DNA of 64,000 bases from Marsupella aquatica (taxonomy: Eukaryota > Marchantiophyta): the NCBI GenBank assembly GCA_973895155.1, contig OZ316896.1, positions 2,480,001 through 2,544,000 on the forward strand, in the 5' to 3' direction. This document shows, piece after piece, positions 10,365 to 22,920 of this stretch. Every line of letters starts with the position of its first letter. Position 1 is the first letter of the stretch. The position numbers were made by a program, and so were the translations under genes. The notes below the pieces were generated by a model. The model was not told the DNA's origin and made no database searches. It saw only the letters and a list, made by a program, of their open reading frames with translations.

Positions 10365-10690
10365 GTAATTAAGTAAATGAACTTCCATGAAAACGGGCAT
10401 GAAAATGCAAACCAAGATTTTTGGGGAGGACTTTAGTAAGATAAATTTATGTCATAGGGAATGAGAGAAGTCGCTGTGCGCAGTCCTCTTCCAAAATGAG
10501 AAATATATGACTGGTCCTCTTTGAATGATGGCCATACATGTTGCCATATGAAACACAATGGCCATTGGGGTCTCTTTACAAGATGTCAGGTGCCCATTGC
10601 GGTTTTTGTATTCTCTCTGAAATTAAATCCTGGACAGTATAATGAATGGAAATGGTTGCACTTGGCTTTACAAGAACATTAGGGACAATT

Positions 10691-10863
10691 AAAGTATGGT
10701 GTCTAGTGCCCAGAGAGGCATGACTTTGTGGTAGCTCACCTGAATAGAGACTGATAGATCTTAGGTTCAACAATTGTGACTGACTCTTCCCTTTTTGTGA
10801 GGTTTCACAGATTTAGAAAACTATAAAAAAAAATAGTCAAAAACCAAAGTATGGTGTCTAGTG
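10691..10863 (+). mobile_element. tRNA-derived SINE, copy 1, with 18-bp target duplication
   Basis: The insert (10709-10845, 137 bp) is flanked by the exact direct repeat AAAGTATGGTGTCTAGTG at 10691-10708 and 10846-10863. It has a polymerase III A-box-like GTGGTAGCTCAC at 10728-10739 and a B-box-like GGTTCAACA at 10764-10772. A family-specific body ends near TTTCACAGATTT, followed by an A-rich tail. Two related copies lie at 38.6 and 46.8 kb. The perfect duplication makes this the best-defined copy. Confidence 0.9.
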
Positions 10864-13479
10864 GATTCTACATGGCAAGCAATGGGCCCAAATAAATGCT
10901 GATGTGAAGTACTTGTATTTTCTAGAATTTTAGATGACCTCAAGAAGTGGTCCAAAAATTTCCAAACCTTGGCTTCTTCATTCAAGGAAATCGTATTTAT
11001 TGAATTTTGATTTCTAGAATCTATTGTTAGATTAAGAAGCGACCCTCCAGTTTGCTTTGGTGAAAAAATTCACTTGTGCCTGATTTTTTGTAAGGGGTGC
11101 CTCTTGCTAGAAAGACCAGACAACAAATGACAAGTCACTTGCCATTTTTTCTTCTTCTAGATTTCATTAGAACCATTCAGATAAAGTAACCAGTGCATTT
11201 TGGCTCTAAGTGAGACTGAGAGGTCACTTCAGATGAGAGGTTACTTTAGAAGAAATCTTCAAATCTTACATGGACTTCTCCCAATCTCTGATGTAGCAGA
11301 GTGGGTCTCCATAGCGCTTATGTGGATGGCGTAGTTCAAGTTTAGTCCACCTTTTGCATTTTTTTCGAATGGCCTCTCCATCGCTTCTCATGCTGTCAGT
11401 AAACTGTACTGCATGACTAAAAAAGTTGTGCCCAAAGTTTGGATCACCCCTTTATGAGGTGGTATTTTGAGACTTCCTCTCCGTCTCTTCTTATTCTTTC
11501 ACTACGATATTCAATGCATGTCTGACCCACCTTTTTTGGTTAGGAGACATCTCCTGAACTCCTTCTGTGACAACAATAATATTAAACATGCATGCCTGAC
11601 CACCGTTTTTTGTTCAGAAGGCAGTCCAAATGGACAGCAGGTCAGGGATGGTAATACACAAATGATCTAATAGTTCTTGTATAGCCCTCTTTTAGCGGTC
11701 TAATTGGACCTGTGCATCAAGTATGGTTACACACAAGAGACTACAGTAGTCATTTTTGGTCCAGTATTTCTTAGGCCTCCTTAAGTGGTCTAAATGGTCC
11801 TGTGTATCAGGTATTGCAAAGCACACTCTCTTGACCAATGTTTCTTCCAAAGCAATCTAAATGGATAAGGTATGGTAAAATACAAGTGACCAGTCTTTAT
11901 GCACTGCATAATCACTTTTTTTTTCTGTCAGGAGGCCATCTAAAATGGACACAAGTCTCCATTTTCTGTGAAGTCTTTTATTTAAAGTCCCCCTAAAGCC
12001 ACCCATTTAGGGCTTACACATAGAACTGCAACTTGCACTGTCATCCCAGTGCCAGACCTGACCGAACCGGATTGACTAGGGCGTCTCAAATACAGTGAAC
12101 TTTTGCTGGCGACCTCATCCGGGAGTGTGTGACCAGGGGAAGTGGAAACCAAATGTGAGGCCTGACCAGCCACGCTCGAGAGTTGTGACCAAAATTGAAG
12201 GTAAACTGGTACGAAAAATTACTCAATTTTAGTGTGTTCATTTATTCACTGTGCAATTTTCATACCTCTCTCAAATTAAAGACCCCCAAAAAATCACTAC
12301 CTTTTGTACATAATTTTGGTGCACTCGAGTGCATAGCCTGACCCCAGGAGTTTTTTTTTTTCCTTTTCTAATATTTGAGGCCCCTACTAGTATTAGTGAA
12401 ACCGGGTTCAAAAAGTTCCGAACCTCTCTCTCGGGTCCGTAGCTGTCACGCTTGGTACAGTGTCCTTTGTTCTGTTCATTACTGAAGTACAGTCCGTAAG
12501 TGTACGTCACTGCACGGACTTGTCCGTCTTTCGATATACGGATGAAAATTCTGTACAAATCTAGGTACGGTATACGACTACTAGGTCGTGGTCGGCAGAT
12601 ATCGCATCGACCGTCAATTTTCAAAATGGACGGCCAAGGTTTAGTACTTGAAAATTAGAGAAATGGGGGATAATAAAATGGCGTATACGGAAATCTACGT
12701 GGCCATATCGTGAAAACAGAATAGGGCGTGAACCTCCAGGTTTGCAAACGTGCCCGGATAGACTGCAACCCGCATAGACCTCAGGAAAACCTATTTCTTG
12801 CTATTTTTGTTCAGATGATACACATTATATCTAAGACAAGAAGCATATGTGTAAATTGGTTTGTATTGTTTCTGGCTTTTCCTATAAGTAAAATATTCCT
12901 TTTAAAGAAAAAAACAAAAAGCCTATCTTTGGAAAGTCGTAGCTCTTTCAATCTTTGATTTGATGAGACTATTAGTTGGAAAGCTCTTTGGAAACTACTT
13001 AGCCAATCAAAAATTACTCCCTGGTCTACTGTCTAGAGTGAAGCCGACCTTGGACCTTGACTCTACCTCATAGCATAACTTACTACCATACAAAAGAAAA
13101 GGGATGAGGCAAAGATGAACAAGAAATAGTAGGATGGAATACTTTTTCTAGCATGGCTTTTTTATCTCCTCTCATTTGTCTTTATGTTCAAAGAATGGAT
13201 AATCAGGCTAGTACAAGCCCAAAAAGACTTGATTTGGATGCATATCAAAAGAGGCATTGGAGAAAGCAATTTGTTGGTCAGTTTTTCTTGAAGTTGGAAG
13301 AGTGTCAGCAAGTGTGGGTGAAATGGTGTCTTAGTCTATGGAGGTTGTAGTGTTCCCAAGCTCCGTCCATCCGTTCCCAGGATTGCAATTCGAATATTTT
13401 CAGGTATTATTCATGAGGCTGATCTCTCTCAAATGCATGGTTTTATAGATTCTATGAAAGCAAAGAAATCCTACTGAGC
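10864..13479. other. Gene-free spacer with degenerate direct repeats
   Basis: No gene is recognisable. From about 11590 to 11960 there are diverged direct repeats of roughly 80-100 bp sharing a core like GTCTAAATGGACC followed by a CAGGTATGG-like and an ACACAAG-like motif. They look like an old tandem or transposon remnant. Between 12400 and 12660 the sequence is richer in CG and has short palindromes such as ACGGACTTGTCCGT, with no clear element ends. Confidence 0.4.
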
Positions 13480-13533
13480 AAAAGATTTGTGAAGAGAATC
13501 CCATCCAAAAGATTTGTGAAGAGAATCCCATCC
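13480..13533. repeat. Tandem duplication, 2 x 27 bp, exact
   Basis: The unit begins AAAAGATTTGTGAAGAGAAT and the second copy starts at 13507 with no mismatch that I can see. Confidence 0.9.
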
Positions 13534-13943
13534 TAGTTCTAGCTTTTTGGAATGGAGGACGGAGGGAGGCAGAGAGAAGGGGGGAGGGGGTGTTGGATGT
13601 TTCAGGAGCAACACAACAGCAGGAACTGTCCTGGAGCCATGAGGGCCATGCTGGCTGGCGGGCTGAAGAGTTGGCTCTTCCTAAGTGCACACTGCATAAA
13701 AGTAAACCCTGGGTAAATGCAAAGCATCCAGTTCTTCCTTTGTGCCCCAACCATTTTGCAGATGACTCCAGTAGACGACAAAAATGCAAGTGTAAAATTC
13801 CTCATTAGGATAAGAGTGCAAAATCCCGAATGTCGCAACCCCATCAGTACATCCAAGAAATCACAAACCAATAGAGGTATTTCTGATGTGCAAATCCAAC
13901 GACGCAAACAAATGTGTGCCTTGCACAATACAATACAAGTAGA

Positions 13944-14210
13944 TTTTATAATGTGAAGACGGGGTTAACAACCTTCTTCTCTCCAGTTGTTTGCACTTAG
14001 GAAGAAGAGGCTGTACAATATAATAAGTTGTTTTAATAATGTGTAGATAGACGGGGTTAACAACCTTCTTCTTTCTGGGAGAGTGCACTTAGAAAGAGTA
14101 GGTTGTACTTTTGTAATACAATATAAGTAAATTTAATAATATGAAGTCCGGGTTAACAACCTTCTTCATCCCAGGAGAGTGCACTTAGGAAGAGGAGGCT
14201 ATCTACAACT
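13944..14210. repeat. ~90-bp repeat array, first block (three diverged units)
   Basis: Each unit carries GGGTTAACAACCTTCTTC followed about 20 bp later by GTGCACTTAGGAAGAG or TTGCACTTAGGAAGAA and a TA-rich joint. The GTTAAC cores are at 13974, 14056 and 14152. Confidence 0.85.
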
Positions 14211-14367
14211 ATAATGATGGATATCATCTTTTTTAGTCCTTTGTCCCAAATACAAAAAAGCTCATGGGCAGGAAATATCCACACTCATTGGATTCGATTA
14301 ACTGTTTTCACTGACCATTGATAGAGTAAATGTACAACCCTGACACATATGTGCTTCCCGTTGTCCC

Positions 14368-14720
14368 ATAAATGTTAGATATTGCTCTAGTCTTGTGATT
14401 CATGAGCTAACCACAGTTAGTCTAACTCGGGTTAGGACTTAGCTAATGTTAGCGATAGTGCTATTGTGCATATAGCCAGGGCTGATGCCAGACCCTGGTG
14501 AAACTTAGGCTCATTGTTACGGAGCTAGTTGAGAGATAGGGAGAGCTTGTGCTATGGATGCTTGGTATGGCCGGTCGGCCTAGAGTGCAGTAAAACTCTT
14601 GTGTGTTCCCGTGGATGTAGCCAATGTGAAAGTGAACCACGTATCTCTCTGTGTCGACTATTGTGCGTTGGATGGTTAATGGACTTGCCGTCACGAATGT
14701 CATCTATGCTCAACAATAAA
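14368..14720. mobile_element. Solo LTR (copia type), 343 bp, with 5-bp target duplication
   Basis: The segment 14373-14715 begins TGTTAGATATTG and ends CTCAACA. It is flanked on both sides by ATAAA (14368-14372 and 14716-14720). Near its 3' side it has GTGGATGTAGCC and GTGAACCACGTATCT, a pair also present in the probable solo LTR at 38.0 kb. No internal retrotransposon sequence is attached, so it probably arose by recombination between two LTRs. Confidence 0.8.
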
Positions 14721-14786
14721 TACCCCGGCCTGGCTCCCTATGGGCCGACCCTCCTTGTGTTGTGCAACGCACAGGCATAGGGCTTG

Positions 14787-15062
14787 TTTAATAATATGAA
14801 GACCGGGTTAACAACCTTCTTCTTCCCACGAGTGTGCACTTAGGAAGAGGAGGCTGGACATATAATAAGTAATTGCACAGGCATAGGGCTCGTTTAATAA
14901 TATGAAGACCGGGTTAACAACTTTCTTCTTCCCACGAGTGTGCACTTAGGAAGAGGAGGCTTGACAATATAATAAGTAATAAATAGTTTTAATAATGTGT
15001 AAGACGGGGTTAACAACCTTCTTCTTCCCCGGAAGGGGTGCACTTAGGAAGAGTAGGCTGTA
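14787..15062. repeat. ~100-bp repeat array, second block (three units)
   Basis: These units match the block at 13.9-14.2 kb; GTTAAC cores are at 14807, 14913 and 15009. The first two units are nearly identical and share an extra CACAGGCATAGGGCT lead, so this pair is the younger duplication. Confidence 0.85.
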
Positions 15063-15696
15063 ACTGGGATGGACTGTACAGTAGTAGTAGTAGTAGCTCG
15101 CTGGTCCCTTGACCTCCCTCCGACCCTCACGGTAGCAGCCAAACAAACAAAAGCACAGAGGAGAAAAAGCTATGGCGGAGGAGGTAAGCAGACGAATGAG
15201 CGCAGCTCGCGTGTTTCTCAAGCGGACGACGAGCACCACGACGACGACGACGAGGAGATGGTGGATCCGGGGGAGAACGGAAGTGGGATTCGGGCTGGGA
15301 CGTCACGGGCCGCGCAACGACGACGACTTTAGCGCAATGGAGTGCCGCGACGCAACGGAACGCTGCTGCCACTGTTGTGACTGTTGTTGTTACAGCACAG
15401 GACGAGAAGGTTGAGCTCGAGGGACGATGCTGCTGTGTGCGCGTGACTGATTTTAAGCACTAGAGAAGACGGTGTTTAAGCTCTGGTGAAGAGGAAGAAG
15501 AAGCTCGATGAGGCTCCAGGAGAACGTTGAGAATGGTAGAGGATGAGAGGAGGACGCGGATCAAAAATTTTATGTAGTGGCCGCTGCGGCGTGGAGCAGA
15601 GGAGGAGGAGGAGGTTTGGGGATGTAGAGGGAGGAGGAGGTGGTTGCAGCGGAGGCGACGAAGAGCCGGGAGGAGGAGGAAGAGGTAGGTGAAACA
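15063..15696. other. Upstream region of the DUF604 glycosyltransferase gene
   Basis: This holds a GA-rich and CGA-repeat-rich stretch (ACGACGACGACGACGAGG near 15240) typical of plant promoters and leaders. No TATA box stands out. The overlapping short frames on both strands are low complexity and not called. Confidence 0.4.
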
Positions 15697-17936
15697 ATGT
15701 CGGGGGGAGTGGGGAGGAACGTCAAGGACAAGGTTGGTGTGGTCGGGAAGAGGGAATGGAGCGGGACGTTGCGGCTGACAATTGTGGCGCTGCTGCTCGG
15801 CACAGCGGCGTGGATCTCGCTGCTGTTCTCGGCCAAGAATCAGTGCTCGCGGGCGGTAGTGGCCCTTTCGGATGGGCCGCCCTCGTCCTTTGATGGATGG
15901 TCAGACTCGTCTAGTTTCTGGTCCGGGGAGGGGCCGGGCCAAGGGAGAGAAGGCTTCGGTGGGATGAAGCCTCCGAAAAATGGGTCGGGATCTTTGTTAA
16001 CACATCAGGTGGTGTTCGGAATTGCCGGATCGTCGCAGCTCTGGTCGAAGCGGAAGGAGTTCGTCAAGCTGTGGTGGAGGGATCCGGATATGCGTGGCTT
16101 TGTGTGGCTCGAGGAGCCTGTAGAGGAGGACAAGAGGGTTGGAGCCGCAGGGGTGGGCTGGGGGCTCCCGAAAGTTCTGGTGTCGGAGGATACTTCTAGG
16201 TTTAGTTACACTCATTCGCTAGGGCATCCGTCTGGAATTCGAATTTCCAGGCTGGTTTCGGAGACGTTCCGGCTGAACCTTCCGAATGTGAAATGGTTTG
16301 TGATGGGAGATGACGACACGATGTTCAACGTCGACAATTTGGTTCACGTGCTGAGCAAGTATGATCCATCCGAAATGTGGTATATTGGGAATCCGTCTGA
16401 GAGTCACCACCAGAATACTCATTTCAGCGCCACGATGGCCTACGGAGGGGGAGGATTTGCAATTAGCTACCCTTTGGCGAAGGAAATCGCCCAAATGCAG
16501 GATGAATGCCTGGAACGGTATCCTGAGCTATTCGGCAGCGATGATAGACTTCAAGCCTGCATCCTGGAGCTTGGCGTCCCTCTCACGAAGGAGATCGGGT
16601 TTCATCAGGTAAGACCTTCGTGCCGCAATTGGTTCTCGTTTACCTTAAGTCTTTTCTTTCGGGATCAGGACCAATTCGTCGATCGTAGGGCTCCCCTTAA
16701 TTGTTATTTCCACAACCTTGCCTTATCTCTATAACTAGTGATGTGGGAGCAGAAGTTGGTGTTACTACTGCGACGCCGCAAAATGCAAGAACAGAGACGT
16801 AAAAATTTGTAAGTTGGTTTAAGGGGGAGATGGAATAATTTCTTCTACGCGTTGCGAATTAGATTCTATTGATGTTATCTAACCAGTGGGGATGTTGAAA
16901 CTGCTTTGCACATCAAAGATAACATCGATAACTGATTTCGCTCCTTGGGTTTGGTTTGCAGTTCGATGTCGTGGGGAATGCTTTTGGGATCCTGGCAGCG
17001 CATCCCGTGGCGCCATTCTTGTCGATTCATCACTTGCAGCTGATACGGCCTCTGTTCCCGGGAATGACTGCGCTGGATGGCCTCCGCCATATATCCGGCG
17101 CTATGCACACCGAGCCGACGAGTTTCCTCCAGCAGGTTATATGCTACGATCGGAAACGGAGCTTATCGTATTCCATCTCCCTGGGCTACGTGGTGCAGGT
17201 GTTTCCGCAAATAATTCTGCCTCGAATGCTGCAAAGACCAATGCGGACTTTCTCCGCTTGGAACGGGGTGAAGGATGAGTTCCAGTTCACCTTCGACACC
17301 CGTCAGGTCCCGAAATCCATATGCAACCATCCGCTCCGTTTCTTTATGAAGACGATGGATTACAACGCAACCACGGAGGTCGTAGTGGGTCTCTATGAGA
17401 GGCAGCTGGCTATAGACAAGCGAAAGCTGTCCGCATTATGTTGGCCTTCTGCTTTATCTGCTGACAAGGTCACCCACGTACGCGTCGTTAGTCGCCCCTT
17501 GCCTGACCAGTGGTTCGAGGTAAGAGTTCATTCCCCATTCCATCTCCCTCGATTGGTACTGAACTTTCTAACTCGATCCAAGTAGTAAATATCATCGAAC
17601 TCATCTTATCACGGGACCGTTCAGGTCTAGCTATTAAGGTAGCTCCTTGCCGGGATCGGTGCTGGATAGCAATAAATCGTGAATCCTTGATTTTCGGTCA
17701 GGTCATGCGCTGAGCCGAGCGTGTAATTGTTGGTACTATAAAAATTGTTTAAACGTTTGAAGTGTCTCTTTTAATACCTTCTGGTCCTCGCTGTCCTGAT
17801 TTTGTGGCCATTTTTGGTCGTGGTTCTGGTGTGGCAGGTGCCGAGAAGGCAGTGCTCTCGATTGAATGGAATCGAGAACATGGTCTTGGAAATCATCGTA
17901 GGCCCTTGCCAACCCGGTGAACTCCTACCAAGATGA
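15697..17936 (+). CDS. DUF604 / fringe-like glycosyltransferase (GT31-type)
   Basis: Three exons, 15697-16608, 16962-17519 and 17838-17933 plus TGA at 17934-17936, have clean GT-AG borders and keep frame (522 residues). The protein is a plant DUF604 member, a Golgi type II glycosyltransferase family related to Fringe-like GT31 enzymes. Visible parts are a short basic N-terminus, a signal anchor at about residues 28-48 (LTIVALLLGTAAWISLLFSA), a linker, then the conserved domain. That domain carries VVFGIAGSSQLW, the DxD metal and nucleotide-sugar site in FVMGDDDTMF, AYGGGGFAISYPLAKE, GSDDRLQAC and LGVPLTKEIGFHQ. After the first intron come AAHPVAPFLSIHHL, QQVICYD and a cysteine-containing tail (VPRRQC). 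The family start is taken at the first ATG in frame. The sugar transferred is unknown for this group. Confidence 0.92.
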
Positions 17937-19419
17937 GATGAGGGTAGGAGCTACAAGCAGGAAGAAGTCAAGTGCATATGTTGTACATGGTTTAGGGTTC
18001 GAACAACTCTCGTCCCTACCAGAGCAGCTCTCAGCCCCAAGAACAGTTTTGCCAACAGTTAAACAACGGTTTTCGTTTTTTTTGTGTGGGTTGCTCTCTC
18101 GGCAGTCAACTGATTGACTATGGCAACGTAGTCCCGCCGCTCACCCACCCACCCGGCTGCCGCGTCAGGAACTTTCATGTGTCCATCGATCAAGTCTCGT
18201 CCTGGTGAGGGATGGGAGTGCGAGAGAGTCTCTCTGTCGGAGTGCCGAACATACGATGTAATTGACTCATTTAGCCCGCAGTAGGAAGGGAGGGAGGCTT
18301 AATGAGCACACACAGCCATTAGCCATTGCTGGTCCCCTGAAGCTGACGGGCAACGTCCTGAGCTAACCTTCGCGACTTGGAGCTACACAGAGAGGGGCTC
18401 CATCACGGTGCAATTGCACGCCATCCCATGCCGTGTTACTGGATTAATCGCACATGCGGTGGAATTCTTTGTGTAAATTGGGCGGATTGGAGTACATGGG
18501 TGTGGTAGCTTCAGAACAATTGACAATGAAAAGTGAAGCAGGGTGCCTGCTACTTCCTCCAAATGAATGGAGGATAGAAGGAAAGGATGGATTTCAGCAT
18601 TGATTTAGCACACCATTGTGTGCCACTGTAGGGTGCTTACAACGGGAATTCTTTGCCCCCCGTCTGCTCGGGGGTGCCACATCTTAAAACAGTCACTGGG
18701 TATCAATTACAGATATTTAGCAGCCAGGGACTTCTTTTGAAGTCAATTTGTACTCTATATTGATCAAATTATTGTGCTTGAATGAGTGTAAAGTTCCATC
18801 TCGCAATCTGCTCCGCCGTTCCAGAAGAGTTTTTTCTGGAATTGTCCTCAGCCTGCCATCGGTAATAGTTTGTTTTTAGAGGTGCTGAAGGGGAAGCTTT
18901 CTCTGGCTCTCTTCTGTTTCTGGTAAAATTGTCCAGATTCTCTTCCATAGTTCTTGTTAGAATTAGGTCGAAACAGTTCCAAACTATGGGTACAGCATTT
19001 TCTTCGATTGCACCTACTAAAACTACAATCGAAGAGCAACTTGGATCAGACCTACGGCAATTTTGTGTCCAGAGTATCCTTCGGGATCTTGCCGTATTTC
19101 GTGTGAAATGCTTACGGCCATCGGTCTTTCTTAGTTCCGTGGATTGCCGTCATTTGTCAAGGCTAGACAAGTTAGCGGATGCGCCTAATCCCTCTTGGGG
19201 GAAACTCTGTTTTTATTGTCTTTGAGGTCGTTAATTCTTAGGACTATTGTACTAGGCCGAGTGAATTATGATGGGCATTTGAATCTTGAAGTACTACGGT
19301 CACGCACGAGAAGTATCTTTCTGCCTGACTCGGCTTGTCCGAATGGTTGTACAAAGTACCGAATTCTTATCAAGTGTCGGAGGCATGTGCTCATTGGGAT
19401 CTGGTGCCTCATGCAATCT
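17937..19419. other. Spacer downstream of the glycosyltransferase gene
   Basis: This includes the 3' untranslated region and about 1.2 kb without a recognisable gene. Short open frames on both strands show no conserved motif. Confidence 0.4.
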
Positions 19420-19633
19420 GCATACTCTTCTCGATGACCCAATGACCCTAGCTTTGGCTGATTGATGATCCCGTACTCCACAAGGTATGCCCATGCGAGC
19501 AGTGGGCAATAGGACCCTGTTCGTCCGCATACTCTTCTCGATGACTCAACGACCCTAGCTTTGGCTGACTGATGACACCCCTTACTCCACAAGGTATGCC
19601 CACACGAGCAGTGGGCAGTAGGACCCTGTTCGG
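19420..19633. repeat. Tandem duplication, 2 x 107 bp
   Basis: Units begin GCATACTCTTCTCGATGAC at 19420 and 19527 and differ at several positions, so the duplication is not recent. Confidence 0.85.
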
Positions 19634-20999
19634 GTCGAACAGTAGATTTGTTAGTGACATTTAGAGGATAAGCTGAGTGGATTGGCATTGGATCTGAAAC
19701 TTGAAAACGATGTGCCTGTCAGTACGGATTCCTTAGCAGTGGGTATCATTCTATCTATCTATCTATCTGTGTTTCTGTCGCCCGGTCTGCCCTGGCGTGG
19801 CCAACAAACGGATACGAATTCCCTTTACAGAGCACATTCTCCTCCGGTCTCCGTCTCCGTCTCGATGTGTCCTGTTGTGGCTTGCTTGCACGGATCTTTT
19901 GTCTATTCATCACCTCTCGGTATCCTGTCCGATGAACCAACTCTCCCAACCGTACTGGCTGGCTGGTCCTATTGGGAAATCGGAATGGTACCTTGCACTT
20001 CGTATGACGGTGAGACCTGACTTACTGACTGGCTCAATGACTCAATGACTGCGAAAGAGTAGTGGGTCGGAATTTTGGGGCACCGAGGGAATCGCTTTAA
20101 ATTAATTTGCTTTCACTGGTCTCAATTGGATGGATCTGATGCCGAGAAGGTGATAACTCGACATGTGCTGTTGCTCCATACAACGGACTTTCTCCTCCCA
20201 TGATGGTGACATTCTTGAGCAAACTAGAGCTGGGCTGGGCTGGGCTAGTTGGGCCGTGTGCTGTCCTCTCTTCTCTGACAGCAAGCATGTGGGTCATGGC
20301 CTGCAGCAAGAAGAGCACTATGGAAAATGCGGACGCGTGATGCCTCGGTCCGTTGCAGAGGAGACTTTCATTCTGATTTCTCGATACTGTCGTGAGTACT
20401 ACTGTAGTCATGTGTTTACCAGAGGGAGAGCTCACCTTGGTCGAGACTTTCGTCATGACGTCAATTCGAACTGTCAGCATGAGAGCTGAGTGTGCACTGG
20501 GTTGCCTTTTATCTGCGGCTCGATCCAATTGAATTGTCTTTAGAAGAATACAGTAATATATACAATATATGTTGGGTGTTCAATTTCAAGCTTAAGTTCC
20601 ATCCGACTTCAGGCTTGGCCTTTCAGTCACCACTTTTGTAGTGTCTTTAGGCCACTCCTTATCTAAGGTGCACGGAAGGAGGAGGCGGAGCAGGTCCCAG
20701 CCCTGCCAACCCCATCCACCTCTCAACCCTCTTTGAGACATCTGGTCACCTACAATTGGTTATCTCTTCCGCACTCTCCTTCTGCTGTCACCTTTATATC
20801 ATCCTTCAATGCGTGACGCCATTCACCCTGCATGAGGGGAAGAAATATGTCGGCAACTTTGGATAATTATTATCCAGTGGTATACCCCTTTTGTTGTGTG
20901 GCCTCCTTGGTCTTCTCGTGGTCGTTCACTTGCCTTTATTGGGTTCTTTTGCCTCTAGGCCCCATGTCTCTCGGTTTTGGTGTTCCCTTTTGGCACTCT
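19634..20999. other. Gene-free spacer
   Basis: Nothing recognisable as a gene. A short (CTAT)n stretch sits at about 19751-19768. Confidence 0.4.
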
Positions 21000-21204
21000 G
21001 ATATATAAATTAGGGAAAGAAAGTCAAAGAGGACATTCTGTTATTCCTAGGCAATAGGAAATGATCTTGGGCAGCTTTTCCCCTTAGCTGGGCCCCCTCA
21101 GTGTGATATATAAATGGGGAAAGAAAGTCAAAGAGGACCTTCTGTCATTCGTAGGCAATAGGAAATGATCTTGGGCAGCTTTCCCCCTTAGCTGGGCCCC
21201 CTCA
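21000..21204. repeat. Tandem duplication, 2 x ~105 bp
   Basis: Units start GATATATAAAT at 21000 and 21105 and share GGGAAAGAAAGTCAAAGAGG and GGCAATAGGAAATGATC with few differences. Confidence 0.9.
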
Positions 21205-22610
21205 CGGAGGCCACGCTGCAAGTTCTGCAATCTCTTCTCAAGACGGATTTATCGATATGTGGGCCCATCAATTTAACTGTTGGGGAATGAAGAAGTATTC
21301 GATGCAACTTTTGGCTTTAGCTTTGTCGAGAATGAAAAGGTGTAAATTTCCTGTCAGTCGGGTCTACTGTAGTTTGCTTGTTGTCACCCACATAAACCCC
21401 ACATGTAGGCCTCGTGAATGTGGAAGATCCAGAGGACCTTCGATGGGACCTTCGATTGCGCAGAACCATGTGAGATGCATTTCGTTAAGACGCTAGAGAA
21501 TTGCTCCTCATCTGTTTCATAAAGCTACTACAGCAGAGAACTACAGTAGGAGGAGTCGAGCTAAGTACTTCTTGCGGAGCTGCATGTATCACAGTGCCCA
21601 TGGGCAAAAAACGCCAAACCTGGAAACAAGATCCCAAAGACAATTCAACCCAATGAATGGGAGAAAAGGAGGGGAAAGGGCCCCAAGAAAAAAACAAGCT
21701 AAGGGGTCCCTATCCAGTCTGCATTGTGCCTCAAGTGGTATACATCGAAGCTGAGGGGACAAAGACGTGACCCTTGTGAACAATCTTGCTCTGTCGAGAC
21801 CATAGGATACTTTCCCTTTCCTGTCTGTTCTCTGGGCCTCTTTCCTCTCCTTCTCCCAGTAGTTGTGCATTTCTAAAACATTTCTTGAAGAAGTGGAGAG
21901 GACCAATCTTAGGGACTTTCACATTCCAATCGGCCAACTGGTCCTTCATTGTCTCTTGCATCTCCGTGTCCTCAGTAGCTTTGGAAAGCGGCTCACCTTG
22001 AGCTTCTTTGAATACAAACTTTTTTCTCAAATCTTATGTTTGAGAAGCAATGTTTGTCTTTTTTTTTTTTCCCCTTTAATTTCAATTCTATTTGATGTCC
22101 AAATTTCCTTTGCTGCCCCCATTTTTTCTAGTCTCTTTTATTTATACCTTTTTGTTGTCTGATTTTGTCCCTTGCTACCCATTCTCTTGTGTTGCCTGAT
22201 AGCATCCCTGCCCATCATGACCATTTCCTTGAATCTGCCTGGTGGTATTGTTCAAAATGGTAGCACCATTGCAATTGACAACAAACATAAAAGAAGCATT
22301 GGATCTAACTCAAATATTTATTTATTATAAAGTAGTACACAACTAGTGTCTTTTTTTCATAGCCACTAAAATCACTAAAATCACTAATTGTACAATCCCG
22401 TATAATTTCATTTACTAAATGCATGGCATGTTTTAGCGGAGTAAAATCACACTTAGGGGTTAGGGGACCTACTTTAGGGCAGGGACGTACAGCTTAGGGT
22501 GGGAGTCAGGAGACCTTCACTAAGGAAGCATAATTGCATATTAAACAAAGAAATGTAAACCAGACACTCTTACTGATAAGTGCAAATTTACATGTTTGCA
22601 CTAATCACAT
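21205..22610. other. Gene-free spacer
   Basis: No conserved coding region is visible on either strand. T-rich tracts lie around 22058-22140. Confidence 0.4.
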
Positions 22611-22920
22611 AATGCAAACCTCCTTTAGTGCACGCCGTGCTTCATATGCACTTAGAGAGAGGCCTCAACATAATGCAAACCTCCTTTAGTGCACGCCATG
22701 CTACACATGCACTTAGAGAGAGGTGATTGTAGTGCAAACCCCTGTTTAGTGCACACTGCATGCTTTGTGTGCACTCAGATCGAGAAGACTGTAGTGCAAA
22801 TCCCCGTTTAGTGCACACCGGATGCTTTGTGGGCACTTTAGAGAGAGACGACTGTAGTGCAAACCCCCGTTTAGTGCACACCGTATCCTTCGTGTGCACT
22901 TTAGAGAGAGACGACTGTAG
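22611..22920. repeat. Five tandem units of about 60-64 bp, each with GTGCAC-type palindromes
   Basis: Unit starts are near 22611, 22671, 22730, 22792 and 22855. Each reads roughly RTGCAAACCYCCNTTTAGTG, a CAC-containing middle, then TGCACTTTAGAGAGAG. Divergence is graded: the last two units are the most alike. The array ends 660 bp before the AP-3 beta start codon. Confidence 0.85.

Noticed and set aside
19266-19688. 140-codon minus-strand open frame
   Set aside because: It spans the 107-bp tandem duplication and consists of repeated peptide made by it. No homologue recognised.
22611-22920. CRISPR-like regular repeats
   Set aside because: The units are directly adjacent tandem copies with no unique spacers, in a plant nuclear context with introns.
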